From Hyphomicrobiales bacterium (GTDB lineage: Bacteria; Pseudomonadota; Alphaproteobacteria; Rhizobiales; CAJQND01), in NCBI GenBank assembly GCA_028285595.1, contig JANQOW010000038.1, forward strand, positions 1-35,764: 35,764 nt of DNA. Reading direction: 5' to 3'. The notes beneath the pieces are model-generated. The model was given only the letters and a program-made list of their open reading frames with translations. It had not been told where the DNA came from and did not search any database. The position numbers and the translations under genes are program-made. Positions 25,377 through 33,961 of the stretch are shown piece by piece (position 1 is the stretch's first letter; the number at the start of each line of letters is the position of its first letter).

Positions 25377-28307
25377 TTATTCAGCGGCCTGCGGCGCCCG
25401 CGCCCGGCGCTTCAAAATGGGCTGCAGGAACTGGCCCGTATAAGAGCGCTCACACTCAGCCACAGTTTCGGGCGTGCCGGCAGCGACGATCTCGCCCCCT
25501 CCATCGCCGCCTTCCGGGCCTAAGTCAATCAGCCAGTCGGCGGTCTTGATCACTTCCAGATTGTGTTCGATCACCACAACCGTGTTGCCCTGGTCCACCA
25601 GCTCATGCAGCACGTCCAAAAGCTTGGCGACGTCATGGAAATGCAGGCCTGTGGTCGGTTCATCCAAAATATAAAGCGTGCGTCCGGTGGCGCGGCGCGA
25701 CAGCTCTTTCGCCAGTTTGACGCGTTGGGCCTCGCCGCCCGACAGGGTGGTTGCTTGCTGACCCACCTTGATGTAGCCGAGCCCGACGCGCTCCAACGTG
25801 TCCATCTTTTCGCGCACCGCCGGCACCGCCTTAAAGAACTCGGCCGCTTCGGTCACCGTCATATCCAGCACATCGGCGATGGATTTGCCTTTGAACTGCA
25901 CTTCCAGGGTCTCGCGGTTGTAGCGCTTGCCTTCGCATTCATCGCAGGTCACGTAGACGTCGGGCAAGAAGTGCATTTCGATCTTGATGACGCCATCGCC
26001 CTGACACGCTTCGCAGCGCCCGCCCTTCACATTGAACGAGAAACGCCCCGGCTTGTACCCCCGTGCTCGGGCTTCCGGCAGGCCCACATACCATTCGCGG
26101 ATCGGGGTGAAGGCGCCCGTATAGGTGGCCGGGTTCGAGCGGGGCGTGCGCCCGATGGGGGACTGATCGATATCGATGATCTTGTCCAGATGCTCCATCC
26201 CGTCCAGCCGCTCATGGGCTCCGGGATGTTCACGCGCGTTGTTGAGCTTGCGCGCGGCCGCCTTATAGATCGTGTCGATCAGTAGGGTGGACTTGCCGCC
26301 GCCCGACACGCCGGTGACGCACGTCAAGGTGCCTAACGGGATCTCGGCGGTGACGTTCTTGAGGTTGTTGGCACTGGCGCCGATCACTTTCAGCGAGCGG
26401 CTCATATCCGCCGGGCGCCTGTTTGTCGGTATCGGCACCTGCATCATACCGGTCAGATACTGGCCCGTGAGCGATGCCGGATTGCGCATCACCTCTTCAG
26501 GCTTTCCGCTGGCAACGATCTCGCCCCCATGGACCCCTGCGCCGGGACCGATATCCACCACATAGTCGGCGGTCAGGATCGCGTCCTCGTCGTGCTCCAC
26601 CACTAACACCGTGTTGCCCAAATCGCGCAAATGCTGAAGGGTCTGCAGGAGCCGTTCATTGTCGCGCTGGTGCAGGCCGATGGAGGGCTCGTCCAACACA
26701 TAGAGCACACCGGTGAGCCCAGAGCCGATTTGCGACGCCAACCGGATGCGCTGGCTTTCCCCGCCCGACAGAGTGCCGGAGGTCCGTGAAAGGGTGAGAT
26801 ATTCCAGGCCCACATCGTTCAGGAACTTCAACCGCTCGCGGATCTCCTTGAGAATGCGTACGGCAATCTCGCGCTGCTTTTTGGTCAGGTTCTCGTCAAG
26901 CGCCCGGAACCAGGCATCGGCGTCTTTGATGGACATGAGCGAGACTTCGCCGATGTGCTTGCCGGCCAGCTTCACCGCCAGGGCCTGAGGTTTCAACCGG
27001 TAGCCGCCGCAGGCTTCGCAAGGGTGATCGGACTGGAACCTGGCCAGCTCTTCGCGCACCCAACTGCTGTCGGTCTCGCGCCAGCGCCGCTCAATGTTGC
27101 CGATGACCCCTTCAAACGGCTTTGTGGTCTTGTAGGTGCGCAGGCCATCGTCATAAACGAAGGTGATCTCCTCCTCGCCAGAGCCATAAAGCACCACTTT
27201 GCGCACCTCTTCATCCAGCGTATGCCAAGGGGCGTCCATATCAGCGCCGAAGTGCTTGGCGATCGCTTGAAGGGTCTGCATGTAGTAGGGCGATGTGTTG
27301 CCGGTCTTGGCCCAGGGGACCACCGCACCGCGCATCAAGGAGAGGTTTGCGTCCGGCACAACGAGATCAGCTTCAAACCGCATCTCCGTGCCGAGGCCGT
27401 CACATTTCGGGCAGGCGCCAAACGGGTTGTTGAAGGAGAACAGGCGCGGCTCGATTTCGTCAATCGTGAAGCCGGAGACCGGACAGGCAAAGCGAGCGGA
27501 AAAGATAATCCGCTCATGGGTCTCGTTCTTCGATTTGTTGGCCGAAGCCTCTGCAGTTGCATCGGCGTCCAGGGGCTTGTCGGCAAATTCGGCAATCGCA
27601 ATCCCGTCGGCCAGCTCCAGGGCGGCTTCCAGGGAATCGGCCAGGCGGTTGCCCAAGTCCGGGCGCACCACGATCCGGTCCACCACAACGTCAATATCGT
27701 GCTTGAACTTCTTATCGAGCGCCGGCACGTCTTCAACTTCATAGAAGGTGCCGTCCACCTTCACGCGCTGGAAGCCTTTTTTCATGAGCTCGGCCAGCTC
27801 TTTTTTGTATTCGCCCTTACGGCCGCGCACGATGGGCGCCAACAGGTAAAGGCGCGCGCCTTCCTCAAGGTCCATGAGCCGGTCCACCATCTGGCTTACC
27901 GTCTGGCTCTCAATGGGCAGGCCTGTTGCGGGAGAGTAGGGAACCCCGACCCGGGCAAACAGCAGGCGCATATAGTCGTAAATCTCTGTAACCGTGCCCA
28001 CGGTGGAGCGCGGGTTGCGCGAGGTGGTTTTCTGTTCGATGGAGATGGCCGGCGACAGACCGTCAATCTGGTCCACATCGGGCTTTTGCATCATCTCCAG
28101 GAACTGGCGTGCATAGGCTGACAGCGATTCCACATACCGCCTTTGGCCTTCCGCGTAGATGGTGTCGAACGCCAGGGAGGATTTGCCCGAACCTGACAGG
28201 CCGGTAAACACAATCAATTCATCACGCGGAATCTCCAGGGACACATCCTTCAGATTGTGTTCCCGGGCTCCTTGGACGGAGATCAGTTTTTTCGCGCTGT
28301 CAGTCAT
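25377..28307 (-). CDS. uvrA: Excinuclease ABC subunit A, UvrA
   Basis: 976 residues from ATG 28307 (AAGAGAG just upstream; the longer start at 28358 adds a non-conserved tail). UvrA scans DNA for bulky lesions with UvrB. Two ABC modules are present: Walker [10 protein letters not shown] (about 36-44) and GVSGGGKST, and signatures [16 protein letters not shown] and [16 protein letters not shown]. The zinc modules are CPVSG...CPKC, where the first pair has lost one Cys, and CEAC...CDEC. The gene is convergent with the thioesterase. No LexA-type site occurs in the 89 bp directly upstream; the only one is about 920 bp upstream, before the RidA-like gene. Confidence 0.98.
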   Translation of the reverse strand: MTDSAKKLISVQGAREHNLKDVSLEIPRDELIVFTGLSGSGKSSLAFDTIYAEGQRRYVESLSAYARQFLEMMQKPDVDQIDGLSPAISIEQKTTSRNPRSTVGTVTEIYDYMRLLFARVGVPYSPATGLPIESQTVSQMVDRLMDLEEGARLYLLAPIVRGRKGEYKKELAELMKKGFQRVKVDGTFYEVEDVPALDKKFKHDIDVVVDRIVVRPDLGNRLADSLEAALELADGIAIAEFADKPLDADATAEASANKSKNETHERIIFSARFACPVSGFTIDEIEPRLFSFNNPFGACPKCDGLGTEMRFEADLVVPDANLSLMRGAVVPWAKTGNTSPYYMQTLQAIAKHFGADMDAPWHTLDEEVRKVVLYGSGEEEITFVYDDGLRTYKTTKPFEGVIGNIERRWRETDSSWVREELARFQSDHPCEACGGYRLKPQALAVKLAGKHIGEVSLMSIKDADAWFRALDENLTKKQREIAVRILKEIRERLKFLNDVGLEYLTLSRTSGTLSGGESQRIRLASQIGSGLTGVLYVLDEPSIGLHQRDNERLLQTLQHLRDLGNTVLVVEHDEDAILTADYVVDIGPGAGVHGGEIVASGKPEEVMRNPASLTGQYLTGMMQVPIPTNRRPADMSRSLKVIGASANNLKNVTAEIPLGTLTCVTGVSGGGKSTLLIDTIYKAAARKLNNAREHPGAHERLDGMEHLDKIIDIDQSPIGRTPRSNPATYTGAFTPIREWYVGLPEARARGYKPGRFSFNVKGGRCEACQGDGVIKIEMHFLPDVYVTCDECEGKRYNRETLEVQFKGKSIADVLDMTVTEAAEFFKAVPAVREKMDTLERVGLGYIKVGQQATTLSGGEAQRVKLAKELSRRATGRTLYILDEPTTGLHFHDVAKLLDVLHELVDQGNTVVVIEHNLEVIKTADWLIDLGPEGGDGGGEIVAAGTPETVAECERSYTGQFLQPILKRRARAPQAAE

Positions 28308-28396
28308 GGCTCTCTTCGATAGCTGAAACGACGAAAGGCGGCAATCGGATCGCTGCACTGATCCACGGTGATTCTGGGCGCTGCTGACAGAACCTG

Positions 28397-28792
28397 TCAG
28401 TTGCCTGTGAATTCACCGGTCCAGCGGAAGTCACGTTTCTTGCGGATGCGCCGATCGCAATAGTTCCAATGGGCGATGAACCGGTCCCCGTCAAAGACAA
28501 AGCTGGCCCGGCCCCAGTAAGGCGAGCCTTGCACGGTCTCAAGGCACTCGATCTCGGAAATCTCCTGAACCCAAGTGACCCTGTAGGTTCCATCACCATT
28601 GTGCCTGCCGGCCAAAAACGCCGGCCGGTTCTTGTAGGCATAGGTTCCGGTGAATCCGTCGGGCTTGGCCTCCATTTCAATGGGGCCATAATTGGTTTCC
28701 CAGCGTCCTGTCTGCGGTTCGGCTCGTGCTGCGCCCAATGACAAAACGACCAGAAGGCCGAAGCTGATGAGAACTCTGGCAATCATGGGCAT
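28397..28792 (-). CDS. Small secreted protein of unknown function between ridA-like and uvrA
   Basis: 131 residues with a clear Sec signal ([24 protein letters not shown], cleavage about residue 24). The mature part is beta-rich with many aromatics ([60 protein letters not shown]), suggesting a small lipocalin-like or barrel fold. I know no family. It starts 5 nt after the stop of the RidA-like gene and ends 89 bp before uvrA, so it probably shares their transcript and possible SOS control. Confidence 0.75.
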   Translation of the reverse strand: MPMIARVLISFGLLVVLSLGAARAEPQTGRWETNYGPIEMEAKPDGFTGTYAYKNRPAFLAGRHNGDGTYRVTWVQEISEIECLETVQGSPYWGRASFVFDGDRFIAHWNYCDRRIRKKRDFRWTGEFTGN

Positions 28793-28797
28793 CAGCT

Positions 28798-29181
28798 TTA
28801 ACTCTTGGCCGCCGTGACCGCAACTTCAACCCGCCAATCAGGATTAGCGAGCGGCGCGACCACCATGGTGGAGGGGGCTTTGACGCCGGCCAGCATCTTG
28901 TCTCTCACCTCGCGGAATCTGGGCACCTCTTCGTGGCTGTTGATGAAACAGCGCACGTCCACGATGTCTTCTGGGCCCATGTCCGCAGCCGCCAGTATGG
29001 CGAACAGATTGCGCCAGACGTTTTCGTGCTGCGCGGTGGGATCGTCCGGCAGCGTTCCATCCAGTTCCACGCCCACCTGGCCGGAAACGTAGAGGGTGCG
29101 CGCGCCCGCCGGAACTTCCACCGCTTGGGCATAGTCGGAGAAGGGAGGAGGTGCGGTGTCCGTTGAGATGATGCGGTTCAT
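28798..29181 (-). CDS. RidA-like (YjgF superfamily) protein lacking the catalytic Arg
   Basis: 127 residues from ATG 29181, with AAGGA 10 nt upstream; a longer start at 29286 would run through the LexA box. Rid-fold stretches are present: ARTLYVSGQVGVELDG, ENVWRNLFAILAAADM, IVDVRCFINS and WRVEVAVTA. Where active RidA has PAR(T/S), this protein has KAPST, so the Arg that activates water for imine hydrolysis is missing. It therefore belongs to a Rid subgroup without the classical deaminase activity. It is the first gene downstream of the LexA box on minus and is followed by the small secreted protein and uvrA. Confidence 0.85.
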   Translation of the reverse strand: MNRIISTDTAPPPFSDYAQAVEVPAGARTLYVSGQVGVELDGTLPDDPTAQHENVWRNLFAILAAADMGPEDIVDVRCFINSHEEVPRFREVRDKMLAGVKAPSTMVVAPLANPDWRVEVAVTAAKS

Positions 29182-29228
29182 TGTGGCGATATCCTTGTGA
29201 GGCTTGATTCTGTCTCTTGTATCATATA

Positions 29229-29243
29229 GAACAAAAAAAGAAC
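29229..29243. promoter_or_regulatory. LexA operator (SOS box) of alphaproteobacterial type
   Basis: GAACAAAAAAAGAAC is an exact GAAC-N7-GAAC direct repeat, the reverse complement of the alphaproteobacterial LexA consensus GTTC-N7-GTTC. It sits 48 bp upstream of the RidA-like start and 122 bp upstream of ssb, in the divergent region that also serves uvrA. LexA control of uvrA and ssb is well established in this class, so context and sequence agree. Confidence 0.85.
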
Positions 29244-29364
29244 ATTGTGGATAAGAGGTGCCCTCGCTGGCGGCCCTGCGGGCCATCGTCTAGGGTGCCG
29301 CACACTTTATCGGCCTTGGCGGCAAAACGGAACCGCAGGGCGAACGAACAGGGAAGGGTGAGGG

Positions 29365-29835
29365 ATGTCTGGATCCGTAAACAAGGTGATCCTTGTGGGC
29401 AATTTGGGAGCCGATCCTGAAATTCGCCAAACCAAAGACGGCCGGCCCGTGGCACAGCTCAGCATCGCCACGTCGGAGAACTGGAAAGACCGCAACACAG
29501 GTGAGCGGCGTGAGAAAACCGAATGGCACCGGGTTGTGATCTTTTCGGAGGGCCTGTGCCGGGTGGCGGAAAACTATCTGCGCAAGGGCTCCAAAGTTTA
29601 TATCGAGGGCCAACTGCAAACCCGCAAATGGCAGGACCAGAGCGGGGCAGATCGCTACACCACGGAGGTTGTTCTGCAAGGCTTCAACTCGACCCTGACC
29701 ATGCTCGACAGCCGGGGCGGCGGCGACAGCATGGGCGCGTCCGGAAACTTCGGCCAATCCAGCCCTATGCAGAGCGAAGCACCGGGACCAGCCCGTGATT
29801 TCTCCCGCGATCTGGATGACGAAGTGCCGTTCTAG
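29365..29835 (+). CDS. ssb: Single-stranded DNA-binding protein SSB
   Basis: 156 residues. An N-terminal OB fold ([66 protein letters not shown]) is followed by a Gly/Ser/Pro-rich linker. The C-terminal acidic tail DLDDEVPF recruits repair and replication partners. GGAAGGGTGAGGG before ATG 29365 provides a strong SD. It is divergent from the uvrA transcript across a shared LexA box. Confidence 0.98.
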   Translation: MSGSVNKVILVGNLGADPEIRQTKDGRPVAQLSIATSENWKDRNTGERREKTEWHRVVIFSEGLCRVAENYLRKGSKVYIEGQLQTRKWQDQSGADRYTTEVVLQGFNSTLTMLDSRGGGDSMGASGNFGQSSPMQSEAPGPARDFSRDLDDEVPF

Positions 29836-29881
29836 GCTGGCGCACCCGTTCACAATTTGATGGACTTTGGACGCGGAAAAC

Positions 29882-29903
29882 CTCAAAACCGGACAGTTTT
29901 GAG
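29882..29903. promoter_or_regulatory. Inverted repeat CTCAAAAC-N6-GTTTTGAG between ssb and plsC
   Basis: Perfect 8-bp arms around CGGACA. It ends 17 bp before the plsC start and begins 46 bp after the ssb stop. With no U-tract after it, an operator or mRNA structure near the plsC start is more likely than an ssb terminator. Confidence 0.4.
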
Positions 29904-29920
29904 CTAATGCGGCCGTTTGA

Positions 29921-30643
29921 ATGATCTATCTGAGATCCAAGCTTTACGACTTTGTGTTTGGCGTTCTGTGGACCCTGGTGTTCGGGGCACTCTGCTTGCC
30001 GGTCTTCATGCTGGTGGGCACGCCTGACCGGGTGCGCCGGTTTTCCAGGTTCTGGTCCCGCGGCCTGTTGTTTGGGCTCAAAAATGTGGTGGGGCTGACC
30101 CACAGAGAGACCGGGCTGGAGAACAAGCAGCACGACGGCCCGGTGATTTTCGCCTGCAATCACCAATCTTCCTGGGAGACCCTGGTGTTCAACTCCGTGA
30201 TTCCGGACGTCGCGGTTGTTTTGAAGGACTCGCTCTATAAGTTTCCCATCTTCGGCTGGTACCTGCGCAATTCGCCCATGATTGCCGTTGATCGCGCGGC
30301 GGGCGCCACGGCCATGCGACAACTGCTGAACGGGGCCAAGGCCGCTGTTGCCGATGGCCGTGATATCCTCATATTCCCGGAGGGAACGCGTCAGGACGTG
30401 GGGGAAACCCATCCTTACAACCGCGGCGTGGCGCTGCTCTATAAGCAGCTCAAGGTGCCAGTGGTGCCGGTGGCGATCAATTCAGGCCTGTTTTGGGCGA
30501 AGAAGAGCTATTTCAAGAAGCCCGGCGAGATCACTGTCTCTTATCTGCCGCCCATCCCACCCGGCCTGAGCGCGGATGATTTTATGGATCAGCTAAAGAC
30601 CGTGATCGATCAAGAAAAACAGAGGCTTGCCGAGCAAACGTGA
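29921..30643 (+). CDS. plsC: 1-acyl-sn-glycerol-3-phosphate acyltransferase (PlsC-like)
   Basis: 240 residues. PlsC makes phosphatidic acid at the inner membrane. Motif I is NHQSSWET with His81 and Glu86 (an HX4E variant of HX4D). Later motifs are VLKDSLYKFPIFGWYLRNSPMIAVDR and the phosphate-binding FPEGTRQ (152-158). One N-terminal membrane helix (about 11-32) precedes the domain. No clear SD is seen before ATG 29921. It is convergent with the reductase gene, with only 7 bp between stops. Confidence 0.9.
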   Translation: MIYLRSKLYDFVFGVLWTLVFGALCLPVFMLVGTPDRVRRFSRFWSRGLLFGLKNVVGLTHRETGLENKQHDGPVIFACNHQSSWETLVFNSVIPDVAVVLKDSLYKFPIFGWYLRNSPMIAVDRAAGATAMRQLLNGAKAAVADGRDILIFPEGTRQDVGETHPYNRGVALLYKQLKVPVVPVAINSGLFWAKKSYFKKPGEITVSYLPPIPPGLSADDFMDQLKTVIDQEKQRLAEQT

Positions 30644-30650
30644 TTCAGTT

Positions 30651-31706
30651 TCACGGGATCCAGCGCTCTTCTTTCAGGCGGCGCAGCAAGCGGCGCATCA
30701 TGTCTTCTGTGTCCATGCAGTAGTCAAACCCATAGAGGCGCGCCTTAATGGTGTTGGCCGCCACGTCCCAGTCGATGTTGAAGATGTAGTCTGAGAACGA
30801 CCAGTCCGCGAGTTGGCTGAGATCGGGCTGGTTCAAGCCGTGCCGCTCCGCCATCGACCGCCAGAGGTCTTGATGCTCGGCGCCGAATTCCACCAGCGAA
30901 ATCTGCTCGGCGGGACCGGTTTCCATGCCCAGTTCCTCCGCAATGATGGGCCACATATTCTCCCAGCGGATGAGATCACCATTGGTGATGTTAAAGGCTT
31001 CCCCGCCGCACCGCGGCTCCGTCAGCGCCCAGTCAATGGCGCGGGCAATCAGTTCTGCATCATTGGCCTGCTGCAGCGTTTTCAACGAAGTGGGCTTGCC
31101 GGGGAAATTGAGCGGCATCCCCAGTTCCTTGCACAAGCTGCCATAAACGCCGATTTGCATCACCAGGTTCATAGGCGAGCGCGGGGCCAGACCGCACACA
31201 ATGTGGGGGCGCAGGCATACCCAGTCATAAGCGGCCGACGCGCTGCGTTCAGCCAGTAAATCCTGTTGGTCAAAATAGAAGTTTGGCGGCTCGTGGCGCG
31301 CATCATCCTCTTTGGTGGGGGTTTTGTATGGACCCAGGTGACTGCCGTAATACTTCTGACCTTGAATCAGCACGACACGCTGCAGGTTCGGCATGTGCGC
31401 ATCCACGAGATCCATGAGCCCCTCAAACATCTCCGCGTTCAAGGCGCTGAGCTCAGCCCAGTTCATCCCCGGCGGCTGCACAAAGCCCGCATAGAGCAGA
31501 TGCGTGGCCTCGCCAAAGGTCTCAAGAGCAGCCTCGTCCAGGTTCGGCGACAGGAGGTCCAGCTTCACAAAGTCGAACTCGGTCAGGTCATCGGGTTGCG
31601 AGCGTGCAAGGCCCGTCACGTGCCAGTCTCCCAGCGCGGCTTGGTGAGCGAGAGCGTAGCGGCCGATAATGCCGCTGGCGCCGGCGATCAAAAGGTTCTT
31701 TGGCAT
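30651..31706 (-). CDS. PRISE-like short-chain reductase (progesterone 5-beta-reductase/iridoid synthase-like SDR)
   Basis: 351 residues from ATG 31706 with GGAAG 7 nt upstream; a frame extending to 31946 runs into the divergent gene. A Rossmann start (LLIAGASGIIGRYALAH, GxxGxxG) is followed by LARS, which suggests NADP preference. PRISE-type features follow: VVLIQGQKYYGSHLGPYKTP with the Lys, and PPNFYFDQQDLLAER with a Tyr in the position used for catalysis. CLRPHIVCG and FNITNGDLIRWENMWP complete the pattern. Such enzymes reduce activated C=C bonds of enones; bacterial members are mostly uncharacterised. Divergent from the dehydrogenase gene by 79 bp. Confidence 0.82.
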   Translation of the reverse strand: MPKNLLIAGASGIIGRYALAHQAALGDWHVTGLARSQPDDLTEFDFVKLDLLSPNLDEAALETFGEATHLLYAGFVQPPGMNWAELSALNAEMFEGLMDLVDAHMPNLQRVVLIQGQKYYGSHLGPYKTPTKEDDARHEPPNFYFDQQDLLAERSASAAYDWVCLRPHIVCGLAPRSPMNLVMQIGVYGSLCKELGMPLNFPGKPTSLKTLQQANDAELIARAIDWALTEPRCGGEAFNITNGDLIRWENMWPIIAEELGMETGPAEQISLVEFGAEHQDLWRSMAERHGLNQPDLSQLADWSFSDYIFNIDWDVAANTIKARLYGFDYCMDTEDMMRRLLRRLKEERWIP

Positions 31707-31785
31707 GTGTGCTTCCGTGTTTGTCGGGCCCGGTGGGGTGGTGTAGACGAAGTGAGAGGGCCCATAAAATAAAGTTGGGGTGAAT

Positions 31786-32685
31786 ATGCAACAAGAACTT
31801 GGTGTGGGATTTATCGGCCTTGGCGTGATGGGCGAGCCCATGTGCCGGCACATTGTCCAGAAGAAGGCCGGCGGCCTGGTTCGGGAGGTTTGGGGCTTCG
31901 ATCTCAACGCTGAGCCTGTTGCGCGCCTGACGGAACGCGGGCTCAAAGCCGCCAGCAGCGCTGGGGAGGCCGCTGAGCGCGCTGACCTGGTGCTTGTGTC
32001 CCTTCCGGGCGATGACCAACTGGAGGCTCTGTGTGAAGGTCCTGACGGCCTTTTGAACCATATCAGGCCCGGACAAACGGTTGTGGATCTTGGAACCAGT
32101 TCGTTGGGCCTAACCCGCGCCCTGGAAATAAAGTTTGCCGCGCGCGGAGCCGCCTACGCAGATGCACCGGTGGCGAGAACCAGAGCGGCGGCAGAAGCAG
32201 GCACCTTGGCGGTGCTGGTGGGGGGCGAAGAGGCCGTGTTCAAGACAATCAGGCCCGTGCTCGCCTGCTTTGCAGAGGAGGTGATCCATTGCGGCGCCAT
32301 AGGCGCTGGCCAGGTGGTCAAGCAGATGAACAATATGGTTCTGTTCCAGACGGTCACCGCCTTGGCCGAAGCGCTCTCCATTGCCCGGAAATCCGGCGTT
32401 GTGGCCGAAACTCTGTTCGATGCCATGGGTAAGGGCTCGGCAAACAGCTTTGCCTTGCAAAACCACGGGGCCAACGCGCTACTGCCGGACCGGTTCCCAA
32501 AGCAGGCTTTTTCAACCGCTTATGCGTTGAAAGATCTCACCTACGCAATTGAACTGGCTCAGGAGGCGGGCGTCGCGACCCCGGGGGCAAAAGCAACCCG
32601 CGGGCTGTTTGAGCAAGCCATTGAGGCCGGCTATGGCGACGATTACTTTCCAACCGTGATCAAGATGCTTGAGGAGAAGAGGTAA
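31786..32685 (+). CDS. 3-hydroxyisobutyrate dehydrogenase-like beta-hydroxyacid dehydrogenase
   Basis: 299 residues from ATG 31786, where GGGGTG is at SD distance; a GTG at 31780 overlaps that SD. The nucleotide motif GFIGLGVMGEPM (9-20) and catalytic Lys179 in GAGQVVKQMNNM are intact. The substrate motif, usually DAPVSGG, reads DAPVARTRAAAEAGTL, replacing the SGG that contacts the carboxylate. The substrate is therefore probably not 3-hydroxyisobutyrate. It is one base from the next gene and surely co-transcribed with it. Confidence 0.85.
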   Translation: MQQELGVGFIGLGVMGEPMCRHIVQKKAGGLVREVWGFDLNAEPVARLTERGLKAASSAGEAAERADLVLVSLPGDDQLEALCEGPDGLLNHIRPGQTVVDLGTSSLGLTRALEIKFAARGAAYADAPVARTRAAAEAGTLAVLVGGEEAVFKTIRPVLACFAEEVIHCGAIGAGQVVKQMNNMVLFQTVTALAEALSIARKSGVVAETLFDAMGKGSANSFALQNHGANALLPDRFPKQAFSTAYALKDLTYAIELAQEAGVATPGAKATRGLFEQAIEAGYGDDYFPTVIKMLEEKR

Positions 32686-32686
32686 G

Positions 32687-33292
32687 ATGATGGGCGCCCA
32701 AAAAAGCGATGATCTTCTGATTGCGCTGCACTACCAGAACGAAAACTGTCACCCGGACGGGAAGATCAAGGTGGGCATCTCCGAGGGTGCGGCCTGGCGC
32801 GAACAGACTTTGGAGACGGCGCGCCAGTTGCTGGAGGGCACACGCAAGGCGGGCGTACCCATTGTCCATGTGCGCCTGGCCGTGCGGCCGGACCATGACA
32901 ATGTCATCACCAACAACTTTATCTTCCGCCAGTGGGTGGAACTGGGAGCCTGGGCCGAGGGGACCTGGGGGGTGCAGTTCCTGGAGGGATTTGAGCCCCA
33001 GGATCACGAACATGTTGTAACCCACACCAGAAACAACGGTTTTTACGGCTGCAATTTGGAAGAGGTGGTGAACCTGTTTCGTCCGAAGCGGCTGATCTGC
33101 GCAGGGGTTTCTACAGCCTATGTGGTCGAGTGCACGGTGCGGCACGCCTCCGATGTGGGCTATGACACCTGGGTGGTTGGCGATGCCTGCTCCACGGCCA
33201 CTCTTGAACAGCACACCGCCGCGTTGCGGGCGATGGAACTGATCGCCACGGTGGCCACGAAAGATGAGGTCCTGGCCTCGTTTGAAAAATAG
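32687..33292 (+). CDS. Isochorismatase-fold protein lacking the canonical Asp-Lys-Cys triad
   Basis: 201 residues from ATG 32687 (GAGGAGAAGAGG upstream, overlapping the previous stop). The fold is clear: NENCHPDG, GVPIVHVRLA, GFYGCNLEEVV, LICAGVSTAYVVECTVRHASDVGY and VVGDACST. The triad is not: the Asp of V-D-Q-N is His15 (ALHYQN), the Lys of VVTK is His113 (VVTHTR), and the nucleophile Cys of the GV.T..CVE motif is Val146, with a Cys at 149. Either it is non-catalytic or it uses another chemistry; Cys149 and the His residues are candidates. Paired with the atypical dehydrogenase. Confidence 0.82.
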   Translation: MMGAQKSDDLLIALHYQNENCHPDGKIKVGISEGAAWREQTLETARQLLEGTRKAGVPIVHVRLAVRPDHDNVITNNFIFRQWVELGAWAEGTWGVQFLEGFEPQDHEHVVTHTRNNGFYGCNLEEVVNLFRPKRLICAGVSTAYVVECTVRHASDVGYDTWVVGDACSTATLEQHTAALRAMELIATVATKDEVLASFEK

Positions 33293-33319
33293 GGTTCGGC
33301 ACAGCGCGCAAACCAAATC

Positions 33320-33327
33320 TTAACCAT
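33320..33327. promoter_or_regulatory. Candidate CtrA half-site TTAACCAT
   Basis: Exact match to the CtrA half-site, 63 bp before the secreted-protein start. Only 8 bp, so chance matches are expected in a window this size. Confidence 0.25.
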
Positions 33328-33389
33328 GATCGGTCAAAGCTAGCTTTCAAGTGTTCGTCGCGCATCCAAGAGCAGGGAAGCATATTGCT

Positions 33390-33821
33390 ATGAAACCGTT
33401 TAGCCTCGTTGTGGCTGCCTGTGCCGCATTGATTGTCAGCACCGAAGCCACTCAAGCTGCCGACGAAAGCCAATCTCCGGCTTTGGCTGCAGAAGAACTC
33501 CAAGAGCTGTTCCCTGGCAATTATGAAGCCGAAGTCGCCGGTTATGACATGCTCATCACCGGCTCCAGCAACGGCACCCTGAAGGGCCAGGCGTTCAGCC
33601 GCAAAGATGATGGCCGCTGGTGGGTTGCCGAAGATACCCTGTGCGTGGCCTGGTCCAACTGGACGGACGGAGAGCCGATGTGCGGCGTGATCACCCGCAA
33701 GGGCGATTGGTATCACAGCCAAAATGACAAGGGCGAGGGCATGCGTTTCCGCCGCATTCAGGAACTGGCCTCATCCTCATTCAAGCTCGGGCGCGGTAAG
33801 TCTTCCGAAGACACCCGCTAA
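33390..33821 (+). CDS. Secreted DUF995-like small protein
   Basis: 143 residues from ATG 33390, with AGGGAAG 9 nt upstream. Signal peptide MKPFSLVVAACAALIVSTEATQA (cleavage about 23). The mature part (LFPGNYEAEVAGYDML, GRWWVAEDTLCVAWSNWTDGEPMCGVITRKGDWYH) has the Trp-rich pattern with two Cys (C..W....C) seen in DUF995-type alphaproteobacterial periplasmic proteins. No biochemical role is known to me. A TTAACCAT at 33320-33327 matches the CtrA half-site and could put it under cell-cycle control. Confidence 0.75.
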   Translation: MKPFSLVVAACAALIVSTEATQAADESQSPALAAEELQELFPGNYEAEVAGYDMLITGSSNGTLKGQAFSRKDDGRWWVAEDTLCVAWSNWTDGEPMCGVITRKGDWYHSQNDKGEGMRFRRIQELASSSFKLGRGKSSEDTR

Positions 33822-33961
33822 GCTCAAGTCCTGAGCTCATCACAATTTCTCCAGATCGTGGCTAAGGTGTTGGCTGGAAACGCCGGTTCACCCTATATTG
33901 CCACTGCCAGTCGCAAGAATGGTCTTGTTGCCTTGCCGCAAGACAACATTTGGAGAGCATT

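Noticed and set aside
26955..28121. A 388-codon plus-strand open frame opposite uvrA
   Set aside because: Antisense to uvrA, whose motifs are intact throughout.
29334..29355. Second LexA-like site GAAC...GAAC just before ssb
   Set aside because: The spacing between the GAAC words is 8 or 12 bases, not the required 7.
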